Source: an uncultured Bacteroidales bacterium
GTDB taxonomy: Bacteria > Bacteroidota > Bacteroidia > Bacteroidales > F082
Direction: 5' to 3'
Assembly: GCA_946410535.1 (NCBI GenBank)
Contig: CAMKAR010000142.1
Coordinates: 1-5,996 of the forward strand
DNA length: 5,996 nucleotides
A program made the translations under genes and the position numbers. The notes beneath the pieces were generated by a model, which was not told where the DNA came from, searched no databases, and saw nothing but the letters and a program-made list of their open reading frames with translations. The first letter of the stretch is position 1. Every line of letters begins with the position of its first letter. Below are positions 5,790 to 5,996 of the stretch, piece after piece.

Positions 5790-5879
5790 GCTTCGCGTCA
5801 TTGCGAGAAGGAACGACGAAGCAATCCAGGAGACAAGTTGATGGTCTGGATTGCTTCGTTCCTCGCGATGACGCAAAGC
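5790..5879. repeat. Long imperfect palindrome, dispersed GTCATTGCGAGGAACGAAGCAATCC-type repeat family
   Basis: The left arm (5790-5829) contains GCGTCATTGCGAG and GAAGCAATCCAG. The right arm (5846-5879) is its near-perfect reverse complement, with CTGGATTGCTTCGTTCC and CGCGATGACGC. The left arm carries two extra triplets relative to the right, and there is one T/C difference that leaves a G-U pair in RNA. The loop is about 16 bases (5830-5845). From memory this matches a short palindromic repeat scattered between genes in many bacteria, including Bacteroidota. It has no coding capacity and no transposase, so it would be a REP/MITE-like non-autonomous element. Confidence 0.7.
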
Positions 5880-5884
5880 GGCAC

Positions 5885-5931
5885 AAAAAAGCATCCACGC
5901 TCAAACCCGAAGGCCCAATTGAGGATGCTTT
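5885..5931. terminator. Probable bidirectional intrinsic terminator
   Basis: AAAGCATC (5888-5895) pairs with GATGCTTT (5924-5931), with an inner CTCAA (5900-5904) and TTGAG (5919-5923) stem. On the minus strand the stem runs into six Ts (A6 at 5885-5890). On the plus strand it runs into TTTGTTTGTATT. It may end a minus-strand gene lying beyond the right edge, or insulate the envelope operon. The unpaired CACG (5896-5899) in the left arm weakens the hairpin somewhat. Confidence 0.6.
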
Positions 5932-5956
5932 GTTTGTATTAAGAAGCTGTTTAAAA

Positions 5957-5996
5957 ATGGATAAAAAAGAATTGTATGGACGACAAAAAGTTAGAT
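5957..5996 (+). CDS. Possible 5' end of a plus-strand gene running off the window
   Basis: An ATG at 5957 opens a frame to the window edge, encoding MDKKELYGRQKVR. It is preceded by the A-rich TTTAAAA, consistent with a Bacteroidota start. Thirteen codons are too few to recognise a family, and no -7 box is clear at the right distance. It could equally be non-coding. Confidence 0.2.
   Translation, partial: MDKKELYGRQKVR

Noticed and set aside
5722..5904. 60-codon minus-strand frame upstream of the repeat protein
   Set aside because: It reads straight through the palindrome and the GATTTA tract. Such peptides are typical artefacts of this repeat type, and a terminator stem lies inside its 5' end.

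Overview
The window looks like chromosomal DNA from an uncultured or gut-type member of the Bacteroidales (Bacteroidota). The signs are: a Bacteroidota-type promoter box (TATCTTTG, matching TAnnTTTG), genes led by A-rich stretches rather than Shine-Dalgarno sites, a DUF4290 gene next to murA, a MurA of the Asp active-site type, and a lipoprotein plus a small sorted repeat protein of kinds typical of this phylum. The assignment rests on recognised protein families and motifs; no database search was run.

Left half (1-3387, plus strand). This is a housekeeping block. It opens inside a UvrD/PcrA-type superfamily 1 DNA helicase, whose C-terminal 420 residues (motifs IV-VI and a C-terminal Tudor-like domain) are present. 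After 13 bases holding a Bacteroidota promoter box comes a DUF4290 gene with a lysine/glutamine-rich tail. An 81-base spacer built of heptad-phased short repeats with competing hairpins separates it from murA, the first committed enzyme of peptidoglycan synthesis. This MurA has Asp where the fosfomycin-sensitive enzymes have Cys.

Middle (3388-3712). This is a convergent intergenic region without a credible gene. An AT-rich stretch is followed by a GC-rich, hairpin-containing stretch that resembles dispersed Bacteroidota intergenic repeats. It ends in a strong intrinsic terminator for the minus-strand operon.

Right half (5710 down to 3713, minus strand). This is a two-gene cell-envelope operon. 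The first gene encodes a 131-residue secreted protein with three 13-residue repeats (core GTFTHQTFG) and a C-terminal sorting-type tail. The second, 12 bases downstream and preceded by a strong AAGGAG site that overlaps the first stop codon, encodes a 529-residue lipoprotein with a fimbrillin-like N-terminal half and an FGE/C-type-lectin-like C-terminal half. The two are probably co-expressed and both exported; their function is unknown. This pair is the best candidate for undescribed biology here.

Right edge (5711-5996). This holds a GATTTA heptamer tract, a long imperfect palindrome of a dispersed-repeat type, a hairpin with T-tracts on both strands, and possibly the first codons of another plus-strand gene.
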